NCBI RefSeq assembly: GCF_003473545.1
Contig: NZ_QUCM01000005.1
Location: 198,841 to 262,840 of the forward strand
Source: Clostridium sp. AM22-11AC
Lineage (GTDB): Bacteria > Bacillota > Clostridia > Lachnospirales > Lachnospiraceae
Reading direction: 5' to 3'
Length of the DNA: 64,000 bases
The position numbers were made by a program, and so were the translations under genes. The notes below the pieces were generated by a model, which made no database searches, was not told the origin of the DNA, and saw only the letters and a list, made by a program, of their open reading frames with translations. Of the stretch, positions 1 to 9,332 are shown in pieces. The number at the start of each line of letters is the position of its first letter. Within the stretch, counting starts at the first letter, position 1.

Positions 1-625
1 GGCCGTCTTCTACGTCTACAATGTAGTGAACGCCGTTTTCACAGATTTCTACCTTGGTATCGAATGGTTCTCCAATAAAGCCTTTAAAGCGCTCCATACC
101 TTCCTGAAGGCGGACTTTTGCATCGCTTCGCTCATAAATGCCACGGATTAAAATACCGTCTTCTGCCAGGACTTTCTTTAATTTATCTAAGATCACCGGC
201 TTTAAGCGGTCAATGCCCAGTGCCAGGGACTCTACTACTAAAACATCTTCAAACTTATCGATGACAATACCCGGCAGAAAATCTGCTTCGCCGAAGATCA
301 CGCGGCAGCTGGAGATATCAGTAGTAGCTTTTCTGTATTCCCAGGCAGTGCGGACTCTCTGTTCGATGAAATCTTCATTGACCACAGTATCTTTTTTGCG
401 GGATAACATGCGTACGGTCAGCTTGGAGCTTGTATTGATAAAGCCATGTCCCAAAGGATAGCCGTCAAAATCTTCCACAGTGACCAGGTCGCCATTTTCA
501 AAATCACCGGAAATAGTGTCGATCTCATTGTCATAGATCCAGGCGCCGCCGGCCTTTAATGTGCGTCCGGTTCCTTTTTTTATACGTACACAGGCAGTTT
601 CTCTGAATAAATCGTCGTAGTTCAT
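1..625 (-). CDS. Class I SAM-dependent rRNA methyltransferase, RlmI-like (partial, 3' end off window)
   Basis: Translating the minus strand from the ATG at 625 gives an open frame of about 208 codons that runs off the left edge. GAGGAGA precedes the start by a few bases. The first ~75 residues resemble the PUA domain of the RlmI/RlmK family (KKGTGRTLKAGGAWIYDNEI), followed by the linker and start of the methyltransferase domain (CRVIFGEADFLPGIVIDKF, then GVHYIVDVEDG at the edge). The family methylates a cytosine of 23S rRNA (m5C1962 in E. coli). The catalytic C-terminal half is not in the window, so exact specificity is unproven. A perfect 22-bp palindrome lies about 75 bp upstream of the start. 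Confidence 0.8.
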   Translation of the reverse strand, partial: MNYDDLFRETACVRIKKGTGRTLKAGGAWIYDNEIDTISGDFENGDLVTVEDFDGYPLGHGFINTSSKLTVRMLSRKKDTVVNEDFIEQRVRTAWEYRKATTDISSCRVIFGEADFLPGIVIDKFEDVLVVESLALGIDRLKPVILDKLKKVLAEDGILIRGIYERSDAKVRLQEGMERFKGFIGEPFDTKVEICENGVHYIVDVEDG

Positions 626-697
626 CTGTTTTCTCCTCATTTGGTGTAATATACTCTCAGAATATCATCAGTATACAACAAAATATAAGCAATCGTA

Positions 698-719
698 TAT
701 TATCAATATATTGATAATA
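698..719. promoter_or_regulatory. 22-bp perfect palindrome, candidate operator (copy 1)
   Basis: The sequence reads TATTATC, then AATATATT, then GATAATA, and is perfectly self-complementary over 22 bp. It lies between the tetR gene and the rlmI-like gene, both on the minus strand, so it sits in the rlmI-like promoter region. Near-identical copies occur at 7754, 9333 and 9493. A transcription-factor operator is the simplest reading; the protein that binds it is not known from sequence. Confidence 0.6.
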
Positions 720-731
720 ATATAGACTGGA

Positions 732-1343
732 TCAGGAACGTACATTTTCTATATCCGCAAAAGGATCTGTATCCAGCACACCGATGCCTTTACGGATCAC
801 CTGCTCGGTCAGTCGTGCCAGTTGCTGCGGTGTCTCTTTCATGCCTGTCTTTAACCAGTACTGCACCAGTCCTACACAACCGGATACGATGAAAGAGAAG
901 TAGGCATCAAAAATAGCTGGATTTCCGGCGCGGAATACTTCCATCCAGTCGTGAAGACATTTATCACGAATCAGCTGTTTTAAGCGGTTCAGAAAGTTTA
1001 AATCACCGTTTTCACCTAATAATATTTCTACCAGGTCTGCATTGTCATAGGCCAGTGTGTAAATTTCTACGAAAATACCGTAAGGATGCTTCTTCAGATC
1101 TTCTGCATCATGTTTCATGACCAGTTGATTAAAATCGTCTAAAAGCTCGCTTTCTGTTTTTTCCAGAAGATCAAATACATCTTTATAATGAAGATAAAAA
1201 GTTCCTCTGTTCAGATCGGCCAGTTCGGTCAGCTCACGGACAGTAATATCCTGTACCTTTTTCTGCTTTAATAAAGTAACAAGACATTCCCGCAGCTGCT
1301 TTCTGGTACGCCGTACCCGTCGATCTACTGCTTCTGTACTCAT
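732..1343 (-). CDS. TetR/AcrR family transcriptional regulator
   Basis: A 203-residue protein with a TetR-type N-terminal helix-turn-helix (TVRELTELADLNRGTFYLHY at about residues 33-52) followed by an all-helical ligand and dimer domain that I cannot assign to an effector. An upstream in-frame ATG would add 26 residues, but GGGGGAA sits 8 bp before the ATG at 1343, so that start is preferred. The gene is divergent from the cell-wall-binding-repeat gene at 1591, with a 250-bp AT-rich intergenic region. TetR proteins usually repress neighbouring genes. The 22-bp palindrome lies just beyond its 3' end, making it one of two local candidates for that site. Confidence 0.88.
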   Translation of the reverse strand: MSTEAVDRRVRRTRKQLRECLVTLLKQKKVQDITVRELTELADLNRGTFYLHYKDVFDLLEKTESELLDDFNQLVMKHDAEDLKKHPYGIFVEIYTLAYDNADLVEILLGENGDLNFLNRLKQLIRDKCLHDWMEVFRAGNPAIFDAYFSFIVSGCVGLVQYWLKTGMKETPQQLARLTEQVIRKGIGVLDTDPFADIENVRS

Positions 1344-1590
1344 GATAAGAAATTCCCCCTTTTTGTATGTGATGTTCTCTCGGATTTGTTTACAGTATTT
1401 TAATATTTTGTTTATGAACATATACTACAATGTTGTCGATTAATAAACAAAAGAATTAAAATTAATCATTGTTGTTTTCACCATTAGTTAGTATAATCCA
1501 TTATAGTTAATAAATGAACAAATGTCAATTAACAAATATAGAGTTCAATAATGGAAAACAGAGGTTTTAAAGACAGCAGGAGATGAGAGG

Positions 1591-2445
1591 ATGAAAGGCA
1601 GAAGCAGGTTATATCCTATTTCTATAATTATGATGGCCGCTTTTCTGGCAGCGGGACCGGCAAATGCAGTGTATGCAGCAGAGCCAAATGGCAGCTGGGT
1701 AAATCTTGACGGGAACTGGTACTGGAAGAAAACAGATGGTACGGCATACATTGGCTGGCTCTACACCGGCGGCCGCTTCTACTATATGAAGGAAGACGGG
1801 ACCATGGCCACCGGATGGGAAAAGGTGGGAGATGAATGGTATTACTTCCACGAAGACGGGGGAATGAACGAAGGACAGCTGGTTTTAGATAATGCTGTGT
1901 ATGAATTTGAAAGTTCAGGCGCTTTGAAAACAGCAAAGTGGCTGGAAAATACGGGCGGCGGCGCTTACAATGCAGGCTGCTATGATGATGTGGCTCAGGA
2001 TCTGTTTGGTCAGTTAGGGGATGAAAAGAAAGAACAGTATTTTGACGCATATCCGGACAGAGAACGGGAGTACGATGGTGATAACCACACCAGCTATGAC
2101 CGGTACGCAGGTTTTATCATGGATATGAAGTTAAATAAAATTGCACAAAGCCGTCTGGAGGCAGCTATGGAAAAAGGGTATGCAGACGGACGGGTCACAG
2201 GAGAAGGAACCATAGAAGACACACTGGCATCCATTCCTTACCGCAAAAATGCTTCCTGCCTGGAGGTATATGTGCGGGACTGCGAGGATACGGATGAGGC
2301 ATATGACAAGATAATGAATGTAACGGGACGTAAATATACATCAAAGTCAGACAGAAAATACACATTACAATATTATCGATATATGGGTATGGCCCATGAG
2401 GAAAAGAACGGACACCACTGGTTTATGGTTCTTTTTATGCGTTAA
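1591..2445 (+). CDS. Secreted protein with cell-wall-binding repeats and possible CAP/SCP-like C-terminus
   Basis: A 284-residue protein beginning with a signal peptide (about residues 1-29, cleavage near AVYAAEP). Residues 32-95 hold three aromatic choline/cell-wall-binding repeats (NGSWVNLDGNWYWKK, GWLYTGGRFYYMKEDG, GWEKVGDEWYYFHEDG) that normally hold proteins on teichoic acid or peptidoglycan. The remainder (about 115-284) has weak resemblance to CAP/SCP domains, including the closing YYRYMGMAHEE...HWFMVLF, but lacks the usual conserved histidines; this part is tentative. AGGAGATGAGAGG precedes the ATG. It lies 31 bp before the MMPL gene and may share its transcript. Confidence 0.72.
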   Translation: MKGRSRLYPISIIMMAAFLAAGPANAVYAAEPNGSWVNLDGNWYWKKTDGTAYIGWLYTGGRFYYMKEDGTMATGWEKVGDEWYYFHEDGGMNEGQLVLDNAVYEFESSGALKTAKWLENTGGGAYNAGCYDDVAQDLFGQLGDEKKEQYFDAYPDREREYDGDNHTSYDRYAGFIMDMKLNKIAQSRLEAAMEKGYADGRVTGEGTIEDTLASIPYRKNASCLEVYVRDCEDTDEAYDKIMNVTGRKYTSKSDRKYTLQYYRYMGMAHEEKNGHHWFMVLFMR

Positions 2446-2476
2446 ATAACACATATCTATGTGAGGAGTTAGGATC

Positions 2477-4741
2477 ATGGAAAAGAAATTCAAGTTAGAA
2501 CCCTTAAAGAAGCGTGGGAAAAAGGAAAAAGCTTCCGGTGAAAAGCCGTCCATTAAGCTGGCCCGGTTTATTATTGAAAAACAGAACTGGATCGTATCAG
2601 TTTTTATTGCAGCCTGCATATTCTGTGCAGTTGCCATGCTATTTGTGGAAGTTAATTACGATCTGACGGAATATCTTCCGGATACCGCACAGTCAGGTAT
2701 CGGTTTAAATAAGATGGAAGATGAGTTTGGCTATCCAGGAACAGCCCGTATTATGCTAAAAGATGTGACATTGTATGAAGCCAAGCAATACAAAGACAGA
2801 ATGGAAGATGTAGACGGGGTGGATCAGATCCTGTGGTGTGACAGTACTGTTAATATTTACTCTGGCGAAGATTTTATCCATAAAGAAGACATCGAAGATT
2901 ATTATAAAGATGGATATGCGGTAATGGATGTGACCTTTAAAGAAGGAAATACAGCAAAAAGCACTTCCGCAGCCATTGATGAATTAAAAGCCATTGCAGG
3001 AGATAAAGGCTGTTTTACAGGAATGGCAGTACAGAACAAGTCTTTACAGGAAAATCTGGCAAGTGAGATGCAGTTGATCTTAACAGTAGCAATTATTATG
3101 ATTTTTACGATCTTATGTATTACGACTACTGCCTGGTCCGAGCCATTCCTGTTTCTTCTTGTCATGGGTGTAGCCATCCTGTTAAACCGTGGTACTAACA
3201 TTTTCATAGGAAGAGTGTCCTTCTTGACCAACAATGTGGCAATGGTGCTGCAGCTGGCAACTTCCATGGACTACTCCATTTTCCTGTTAGATGCATTTAC
3301 CAGAGAAAAGAAAAAAGGGCTTTCTGATGAAGAAGCCATGGTAGATGCGGTAGATGCGGCCATTAATTCTATTTTCGCCAGCAGCCTTACTACTATAGCA
3401 GGTTTCGTGGCCCTGATGTTCATGAAATTCAGTATTGGTTTTGATATGGGTCTGGTACTGGCAAAAGGAATTGTATTCAGTCTTTTAACAGTTGTACTTT
3501 TCATGCCGGCCATGATCTTCCGCTTTGCGAAATGGAATGAAAAGACGGCACATCGTCCGTTCCTGCCGGATTTCCATAAAATGGGAAGAGGCATTTACAA
3601 GATCCGTAATATTGCACTGGTGATCATGATCCTGGTAGTTCCTTTTGCTTATACTGCCCAGGGAATGAACAGTTTCTTATTCGGAAACAGTGCAGTAGGT
3701 GTCAGCGAAGGAACCCAGGTCTATGCAGATGAGCAGGCCATCAATGAGAAATTTGGCCGCAGCAATATGCTGGTTGCCATTTATCCAAATACATCAGCTA
3801 TTACAGAAAAGGCAATGTCTGATGAGATCGAAAATCTGGAATATGTAAAAAGCGTAACATCCATGGCAAATACACTGCCGGAAGGTGTACCGGAAGATTT
3901 TCTCCCTTATTCCATTACCAGCCAGCTGCATACAGATACCACAAGCCGTATGCTGATCTACATAAGGACCAAGTCAGAAAGTGACAAGGCTTTTGAGTAT
4001 ACCAATGATATCCGTGATATTGTGAAGAAATATTACCCGGAAGACTCTTATGTGGCAGGTGAAACTCCTTCTACGCAAGATATTAAGACTACGATCACAG
4101 CGGATAATGCAAGAGTTAATGTGCTGTCCCTGATCAGTGTATTTGTGGTAGTCATGTTCAGTTTCCAGTCTGTACTGGTGCCCATCATTGTTATGATCCC
4201 TATTGAGGCAGCTATTTATATCAATATGGCTGTGCCTTATCTGGTTGGCGAGACGCTGGTTTATATGGGCTATATTATCGTAAGCAGTATCCAGCTGGGG
4301 GCTACAGTAGACTATTCGATCCTGCTTACTAATAACTATATGGCCTGCAGAAAGACCATGAAGAAGAAGGAAGCTGTGGTGGAGGCACTGGCCATGTCCT
4401 GTTCCTCAGTATTTACTTCGGGAACTATCCTGATACTGGCAGGTTACATTGTATATATGATCTCCAGTACGGCGGCTATAGGCGGACTGGGACATCTGAT
4501 CGGAAGAGGCGCACTGTTTAGTGTGTGTCTGGTACTTACTATTTTGCCGGCACTGCTAGTCCTCTGTGACGGTATAATCACAAGTAATGAAATGGACCGC
4601 TTTAAGAAGTATTTAAAACGAAGACATGAAAAGCGGAAAGCCTTAGTAAAATCCGGAATTGGGGCAGTTAAGAAAAAAGCGTCAGCAGCCCTGGCAAGAA
4701 GAGGCAGTCAGACAGCGGAGGTAGATGGAAATGAGATTTAG
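2477..4741 (+). CDS. MMPL/RND family transporter
   Basis: A 754-residue polytopic membrane protein with the duplicated architecture of MMPL/RND permeases. A first transmembrane helix (about 38-60) is followed by an extracytoplasmic loop and a helical bundle carrying SMDYSIFLLD (D265), then a second loop (about 405-540) and bundle carrying GATVDYSILLT (D612). The paired Asp-Tyr motifs are the proton-relay positions known in the family. Family members export lipids, siderophores or drugs; the substrate here is unknown. GAGGAG lies 9 bp before the start. The stop overlaps the next gene by 11 bp, and a TetR gene follows, the usual context of a regulated efflux system. Confidence 0.92.
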   Translation: MEKKFKLEPLKKRGKKEKASGEKPSIKLARFIIEKQNWIVSVFIAACIFCAVAMLFVEVNYDLTEYLPDTAQSGIGLNKMEDEFGYPGTARIMLKDVTLYEAKQYKDRMEDVDGVDQILWCDSTVNIYSGEDFIHKEDIEDYYKDGYAVMDVTFKEGNTAKSTSAAIDELKAIAGDKGCFTGMAVQNKSLQENLASEMQLILTVAIIMIFTILCITTTAWSEPFLFLLVMGVAILLNRGTNIFIGRVSFLTNNVAMVLQLATSMDYSIFLLDAFTREKKKGLSDEEAMVDAVDAAINSIFASSLTTIAGFVALMFMKFSIGFDMGLVLAKGIVFSLLTVVLFMPAMIFRFAKWNEKTAHRPFLPDFHKMGRGIYKIRNIALVIMILVVPFAYTAQGMNSFLFGNSAVGVSEGTQVYADEQAINEKFGRSNMLVAIYPNTSAITEKAMSDEIENLEYVKSVTSMANTLPEGVPEDFLPYSITSQLHTDTTSRMLIYIRTKSESDKAFEYTNDIRDIVKKYYPEDSYVAGETPSTQDIKTTITADNARVNVLSLISVFVVVMFSFQSVLVPIIVMIPIEAAIYINMAVPYLVGETLVYMGYIIVSSIQLGATVDYSILLTNNYMACRKTMKKKEAVVEALAMSCSSVFTSGTILILAGYIVYMISSTAAIGGLGHLIGRGALFSVCLVLTILPALLVLCDGIITSNEMDRFKKYLKRRHEKRKALVKSGIGAVKKKASAALARRGSQTAEVDGNEI

Positions 4742-6995
4742 AAAAAGAGTGACAGCTTCTGTTTTAACGGCAGCATTGCTTTGCACATCAGCAGGCAGCG
4801 TTCCTGTATATGGCGCACCGGCAGGTGCAGATATAGATGAGACCATGTATGTGAACCTGGATTACTACGGAAAAACAACAAAGGTAAACGTAGTAAAAGG
4901 GGTAAATTTAAATGGCCTTGGTGAGATCACTGATTATGGAAATTACATCAATGTAGAAAATATGAGTACCAGTGATGCTCCGGTTTTAGGAGATGGAAGT
5001 GTAACCTGGAACCTGCCGGAAGGTCAGAAGGGCCGTTTTTATTATAAGTGTACCATGGACAATGAACAGGTGGTACTTCCATGGGATTTTGATGTGTCCT
5101 ATAAGTTAAACGGTGTTCCAACAGATGGTGACAAACTGGCAGGTGCAAACGGCCTGATCGAGATCAATGTGAAGGCTACGCCAAATGATAATGCTGATCT
5201 GTATTACCGTAACAACATGATGTTAATGGTGACAGTTCCTGTAGATATGTCTAAATGCTACAGTGTAGACGCAGATGGCGCCCAGATCCAGAGCCTTGGA
5301 TCCACAACAGCAGCTGTATTTTCCGCCCTTCCGGGGGAAGAAGGAGATTATACTGTCCGTATTGGTACAGACAGTTTTGAAACTACCGGTGTGATCATGG
5401 CAATGGCACCTGGCACTATTGATGACCTGAACCATATTAAGGACCTGAAAGAAGCAAAGGATACATGGAAAGACGCAGGAGATGCTTTATATGACAGTCT
5501 GGAGCAGATGGCTAAATCAGTGGAGTCCATGCGTGACGGCATCAACCAGGTACAGTCCGGCGTTTCTTCTGCTGAAAGCGCAAGACAGAAATGGAGTGCC
5601 AATAAAGACAGTATTTTAGCTGGAAATGATCAGACTCTGGAGTCACTGACAGCGCTGTCACAGCAGCTGGAAACTCTGGTCCCACATTTGCAGACTGCTA
5701 AGGATGCGGCAGAGACCGTGCATAACAGCATGGGTGATATTGTAAATACCATGGGAGATATGCAGGAACCTCTGCGCAAGATGTATAACCGTCTGCGCAA
5801 TATCAGCACCACTTCCCAGTCTTTAGGGGAACAGTTAAATGATGTAAGAGAAGATATGGCATGGCTGATCCAGAACAATGCCCAGTTCCAGGTACAGACC
5901 ACTACTATTTTGGAGGCGCTTCCGGGACTGATCGAAGACCTTCAGGACTATGATGCAGAAGCACTGGATCTGTATGACGAAGCTCTGAATGATACAAGAA
6001 GTACAGTGGATGATCAGGATGCCGGTACAAAGACAGGCAGCAGCGCAGATGCAGCAAAAGAAGATAAGAGCAGCGAAGCTGTTTCTGATGCCACAGATAA
6101 TGTTTCTGATACAGGGGAAAATACAGCAGAGGCAAATAGCAGTTCGGATACAGCAGATGTTGCAGGTGGTTCAGATGCCACAGACACAACAGATGATACA
6201 GACAGCGCAGATGCAGCAGATACCAGTGATACACAGACACTCAGCCGGGCGCATATTGAAAAACATGATGTGCCTCTGGTAGCAGCTTCATCCAGTGTGG
6301 ATCTTGTGACCCTTTATCAGATGTTAACAAAGATCGATAAGGACAGCCGTGAATTTACCCAGGTTGCATCTAACCTGATGGACAATGTAGGAGATGCAGC
6401 AGAATATGGTGCAGACCTGACAGACAGCATGGACATGATGATCGAAGATCTGACAGCTCTTCATGACTCCCTGGATATGTATTATCCGGATCTGCAGGCC
6501 TCTCTGGATGATCTTTCTGAGCTGGTAGACCGCACCACAGATGCCATGAACAAAGGTGTCAGCACTATGACCATTGTGCAGAACACATTAAAGGCAACCA
6601 GCGGTGATATGGATGAGGCAGCAAAGAACAGTTTAAGAGGCAGTATGGAACTGCTTGATAAGAGCCTCAGCATCTTAGACAGTACTACAGGTGTGAGAAC
6701 AGCAGGCCGTACCATGAAAGATGTTATGGATGAGCAGCTGGATAAATTCGACACCGATAACCGCTTCCTGTTCATTGATCCGTCAGAAGATAAGGTTTCC
6801 TTTACTTCTGATAAGAACCCGGCCCCTAAGACCTTACAGGTAGTCCTTCGTACAGATGAGATCAGTCTGGATGATGAAAACCATAAGGAAACCGATGCAG
6901 AAACAGAGAAGGCAAATGAAGGCCCGTTAAAGAGAATGTGGAATGTTCTGGTACAGATGTGGCAGGCCATCATCTCTATTTTCAAGAACAGATAG
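4731..6995 (+). CDS. Large secreted coiled-coil protein, partner of the MMPL transporter
   Basis: A 754-residue protein with an N-terminal signal peptide (RKRVTASVLTAALLCTSAG, cleavage near VYGAPAG). A beta-rich region of ~220 residues follows, then a long heptad-type coiled coil (about 240-410), an acidic Ser/Asp/Thr/Ala low-complexity segment (about 425-510) and a second helical region. No transmembrane helix follows the signal; the last 20 residues form an amphipathic aromatic helix. GGAGG is 9 bp before the ATG at 4731, whereas an ATG at 4725 would leave 3 bp, so 4731 is chosen. The layout recalls YhgE-like accessory proteins of MMPL exporters, but no named domain is certain. It is translationally coupled to the transporter. 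Confidence 0.8.
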   Translation: MRFRKRVTASVLTAALLCTSAGSVPVYGAPAGADIDETMYVNLDYYGKTTKVNVVKGVNLNGLGEITDYGNYINVENMSTSDAPVLGDGSVTWNLPEGQKGRFYYKCTMDNEQVVLPWDFDVSYKLNGVPTDGDKLAGANGLIEINVKATPNDNADLYYRNNMMLMVTVPVDMSKCYSVDADGAQIQSLGSTTAAVFSALPGEEGDYTVRIGTDSFETTGVIMAMAPGTIDDLNHIKDLKEAKDTWKDAGDALYDSLEQMAKSVESMRDGINQVQSGVSSAESARQKWSANKDSILAGNDQTLESLTALSQQLETLVPHLQTAKDAAETVHNSMGDIVNTMGDMQEPLRKMYNRLRNISTTSQSLGEQLNDVREDMAWLIQNNAQFQVQTTTILEALPGLIEDLQDYDAEALDLYDEALNDTRSTVDDQDAGTKTGSSADAAKEDKSSEAVSDATDNVSDTGENTAEANSSSDTADVAGGSDATDTTDDTDSADAADTSDTQTLSRAHIEKHDVPLVAASSSVDLVTLYQMLTKIDKDSREFTQVASNLMDNVGDAAEYGADLTDSMDMMIEDLTALHDSLDMYYPDLQASLDDLSELVDRTTDAMNKGVSTMTIVQNTLKATSGDMDEAAKNSLRGSMELLDKSLSILDSTTGVRTAGRTMKDVMDEQLDKFDTDNRFLFIDPSEDKVSFTSDKNPAPKTLQVVLRTDEISLDDENHKETDAETEKANEGPLKRMWNVLVQMWQAIISIFKNR

Positions 6996-7151
6996 TTGAA
7001 AAACAGATAGTCACAGCCCCATGTTTCTGGTATGATAGAAATAAGGGTTGGAAAAAATACAGACCCTCGGTATGTGAAATGGCATGCCGGGGGCCTTGTG
7101 ATGAAATTCTGTCCGTGGGCAGATCACATAGCTGTATAGTGGGAGGAAAAC

Positions 7152-7718
7152 ATGGAACCGGCAGGAAAGCAGGAAAAAACGAAATACAAACTGGCAGCAT
7201 CCATGAAAGAATGCATGAAGCAGATGCCGGTGGATAAGATAACTGTAAAAAATATTGTGGAAGGCTGCGGCGTTGCCAGACAGACCTTTTACCGGAATTT
7301 TTTAGATAAATATGACCTGATCAACTGGTATTTTGACAAACTGGTGCTCCAGTCCTTTGAGCAGATCGGCATGGGACATACAGTAGGAGAAAGCCTGACA
7401 CAGAAATTTGAATTTATCGTCGATGAAAAAGTGTTCTTTACAGAGGCATTCCGCAGTGACGACCGCAACTCCTTAAAAGAACATGATTTTGAACTGATCT
7501 TACAGTTTTATCAGGATCTGATCGGACGAAAGACCAGCAGACCCTTGGGAGAAGATCTGCAGTTCCTTTTGGAAATGTACTGCAGGGGCTCTGTGTATAT
7601 GACAGTAAAATGGGTCCTTACAGGAATGAAAGACTCACCGGCGAAAATGTCAAAGAAGCTGGTGGAAGCTATGCCTCCAAGACTGGCTGCTGTATTTGAT
7701 GAGCTGAAACTGCTGTAA
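7152..7718 (+). CDS. TetR/AcrR family transcriptional regulator (DhaS-like C-terminal type)
   Basis: A 188-residue protein starting at an ATG preceded by GGGAGG. Residues ~8-60 form a TetR helix-turn-helix (ITVKNIVEGCGVARQTFYRN). The C-terminal part, with FYQDLIGRK and a helix near the YMTVKWVLTGM segment, is typical of the TetR_C_8 group that includes DhaS. It follows the MMPL/secreted-protein pair by 156 bp on the same strand and may regulate it. A GC-rich hairpin at 7064-7093 (CCCTCGG...CCGGGGG, allowing G-U pairs) lies between. A degenerate copy of the 22-bp palindrome lies just after its stop. Confidence 0.87.
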   Translation: MEPAGKQEKTKYKLAASMKECMKQMPVDKITVKNIVEGCGVARQTFYRNFLDKYDLINWYFDKLVLQSFEQIGMGHTVGESLTQKFEFIVDEKVFFTEAFRSDDRNSLKEHDFELILQFYQDLIGRKTSRPLGEDLQFLLEMYCRGSVYMTVKWVLTGMKDSPAKMSKKLVEAMPPRLAAVFDELKLL

Positions 7719-7753
7719 AAACGGAAAACTTTGTTATATATAACACAAAACGA

Positions 7754-7775
7754 TAATATCGATATACGGACAATA
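7754..7775. promoter_or_regulatory. Candidate operator, copy 2 of the 22-bp palindrome (degenerate)
   Basis: TAATATC-GATATACG-GACAATA aligns with the other three copies, with mismatches in the outer arms. It lies about 220 bp upstream of fucO and immediately after the second tetR gene. This is the weakest match of the four. Confidence 0.45.
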
Positions 7776-7845
7776 TAAGAATGTATACGTGATCATTTAT
7801 GTGTGATTTTTATAATAAAACTTATATAAAACAAAAAACATTCTC

Positions 7846-7882
7846 AAAAAGTGACAGACAAGTAAGTTTGTCACTTTTATTT
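7846..7882 (+). terminator. Rho-independent terminator-like hairpin
   Basis: AAAAAGTGACA pairs with TGTCACTTTT around a 12-base loop and is followed by a T-rich run. It probably ends the tetR transcript. TATAAT at 7898-7903 just downstream may be the -10 of the fucO promoter, although its -35 is poor. Confidence 0.6.
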
Positions 7883-7995
7883 TTGTTAAAGTGTTGTTAT
7901 AATATTAACGAAACAAAGGAAAACAACATGAAACACAAAACTGCTCCGGATTTTGTATCCAGAGAGTATATTTTCATAAAAAAGGAGAATGTATC

Positions 7996-9144
7996 ATGGC
8001 AAACAGAATTGTATTAAATGAAACTTCTTATCATGGCGCAGGCGCTATCGCTGAGATCGCTAACGAAGCAAAAACAAGAGCTTTCAAGAAGGCTTTCGTA
8101 TGTTCAGATCCAGATCTGATCAAATTTGGCGTAACAAAGAAAGTGACTGATGTACTGGACAATGCAGGTCTTGCTTATGAGATCTACTCCAATATTAAAC
8201 CAAACCCAACCATCGAGAACGTACAGACCGGTGTAGCTGCATTTAAGAAATCTGGTGCTGATTATCTGATCGCTATCGGCGGTGGTTCTTCTATGGATAC
8301 AGCAAAGGCAATCGGCATCATCATTGCTAACCCAGAATTTGAAGATGTAAGAAGCCTGGAAGGCGTAGCTCCAACCAAGAAGCCATCTATCCCGATCATC
8401 GCAGTTCCAACTACAGCAGGAACCGCAGCAGAAGTTACTATCAACTACGTTATCACTGACGTAGAAAAGAAACGTAAATTCGTTTGTGTAGATACACACG
8501 ATATCCCTGTAATCGCAGTTGTTGACCCGGATATGATGTCCTCTATGCCAAAGGGACTGACCGCATCTACCGGTATGGACGCTTTAACACATGCAATCGA
8601 AGGATACATCACCAAGGGCGCATGGGAAATGACCGATATGTTCCACTTAAAGGCAATCGAGCTGATCTCCAAGAACTTAAGAGGCGCTTGCGAGAATACA
8701 AAAGAAGGCCGTGAAGGAATGGCTTTAGGACAGTACATCGCAGGTATGGGCTTCTCCAACGTAGGTTTAGGAATTGTTCATTCCATGGCACATGCTTTAG
8801 GTGCTGTTTATGATACTCCTCATGGTGTTGCAAATGCAATCCTGCTTCCAACTGTTATGGAATACAACGCACCATGCACAGGAACCAAGTACAAAGATAT
8901 CGCTATCGCAATGGGCGTTGAAGGCGTAGAGAACATGAGCCAGGAAGAATACCGCAAGGCAGCTGTAGATGCAGTTAAGAAGCTGTCCGCTGATGTTGGT
9001 ATCCCAGCTGACTTAAAGGCTATCGTTAAGGCAGAAGATGTAGACTTCCTTGCACAGTCCGCAATGGATGATGCGTGCCGTCCAGGCAATCCAAAGGATC
9101 CGACCTTTGAGGATATTAAGAACTTATATCTGTCTCTGATGTAA
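7996..9144 (+). CDS. fucO: Lactaldehyde reductase / 1,2-propanediol oxidoreductase (iron-containing alcohol dehydrogenase)
   Basis: A 382-residue group III iron-dependent alcohol dehydrogenase that matches E. coli FucO along its whole length. Shared stretches include MANRIVLNET, SGADYLIAIGGGS, PTTAGTAAEVTINYVITD and GMDALTHAIEGYIT. The NAD-binding GGGS and the metal-ligand region (D and H in GMDALTHAIEG, then HSMAHALGA and TPHGVANA) are intact. FucO reduces L-lactaldehyde from fucose or rhamnose catabolism to 1,2-propanediol in the cytosol. No other fucose or rhamnose gene is in the window, so it stands alone as a monocistronic gene between terminators. AAAGGAG precedes the start. Copy 2 of the 22-bp palindrome lies upstream. 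Confidence 0.93.
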   Translation: MANRIVLNETSYHGAGAIAEIANEAKTRAFKKAFVCSDPDLIKFGVTKKVTDVLDNAGLAYEIYSNIKPNPTIENVQTGVAAFKKSGADYLIAIGGGSSMDTAKAIGIIIANPEFEDVRSLEGVAPTKKPSIPIIAVPTTAGTAAEVTINYVITDVEKKRKFVCVDTHDIPVIAVVDPDMMSSMPKGLTASTGMDALTHAIEGYITKGAWEMTDMFHLKAIELISKNLRGACENTKEGREGMALGQYIAGMGFSNVGLGIVHSMAHALGAVYDTPHGVANAILLPTVMEYNAPCTGTKYKDIAIAMGVEGVENMSQEEYRKAAVDAVKKLSADVGIPADLKAIVKAEDVDFLAQSAMDDACRPGNPKDPTFEDIKNLYLSLM

Positions 9145-9210
9145 GGGCAGAAGAGAAAAACAAGCGACTGTCCCGTTTTCGGGGCGGTCATTTGTTTTTC
9201 TTCTGCCCTT
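9143..9210. terminator. Long imperfect hairpin directly after fucO
   Basis: Starting at the fucO stop codon, AAGGGCAGAAGA...GTCCCG pairs with CGGGGCGGTC...TTCTGCCCTT over roughly 30 positions with few mismatches and a TTTT loop. It can act as a terminator or RNA-stabilising stem. A short GCCTGC/GCAGGC stem follows at 9223-9238. Confidence 0.65.
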
Positions 9211-9284
9211 AACGAATGGCCCGCCTGCGCCAGCAGGCAGCGGAGCGCGTCAGCGCGTGACTGTGAGTGGACCATATGCACCCC

Positions 9285-9312
9285 ACCGCCCTGTTCGGGG
9301 CGGTCTTTTTTT
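9285..9312 (+). terminator. Rho-independent terminator
   Basis: ACCGCCC pairs with GGGCGGT around TGTTCG and is followed by seven T. The core repeats the GC-rich apex of the hairpin at 9143-9210. Confidence 0.7.
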
Positions 9313-9332
9313 GCTTCAAAACTGTTAAAATA

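Noticed and set aside
5905..6282. Open frames on both strands across the acidic low-complexity segment
   Set aside because: They arise from the repetitive GAT/ACA/GCA codons of the secreted coiled-coil gene and have no start signals.
7799..8017. 72-codon open frame between tetR and fucO
   Set aside because: It runs through a terminator hairpin and promoter region and overlaps the fucO start; composition is AT-driven and no family is seen.
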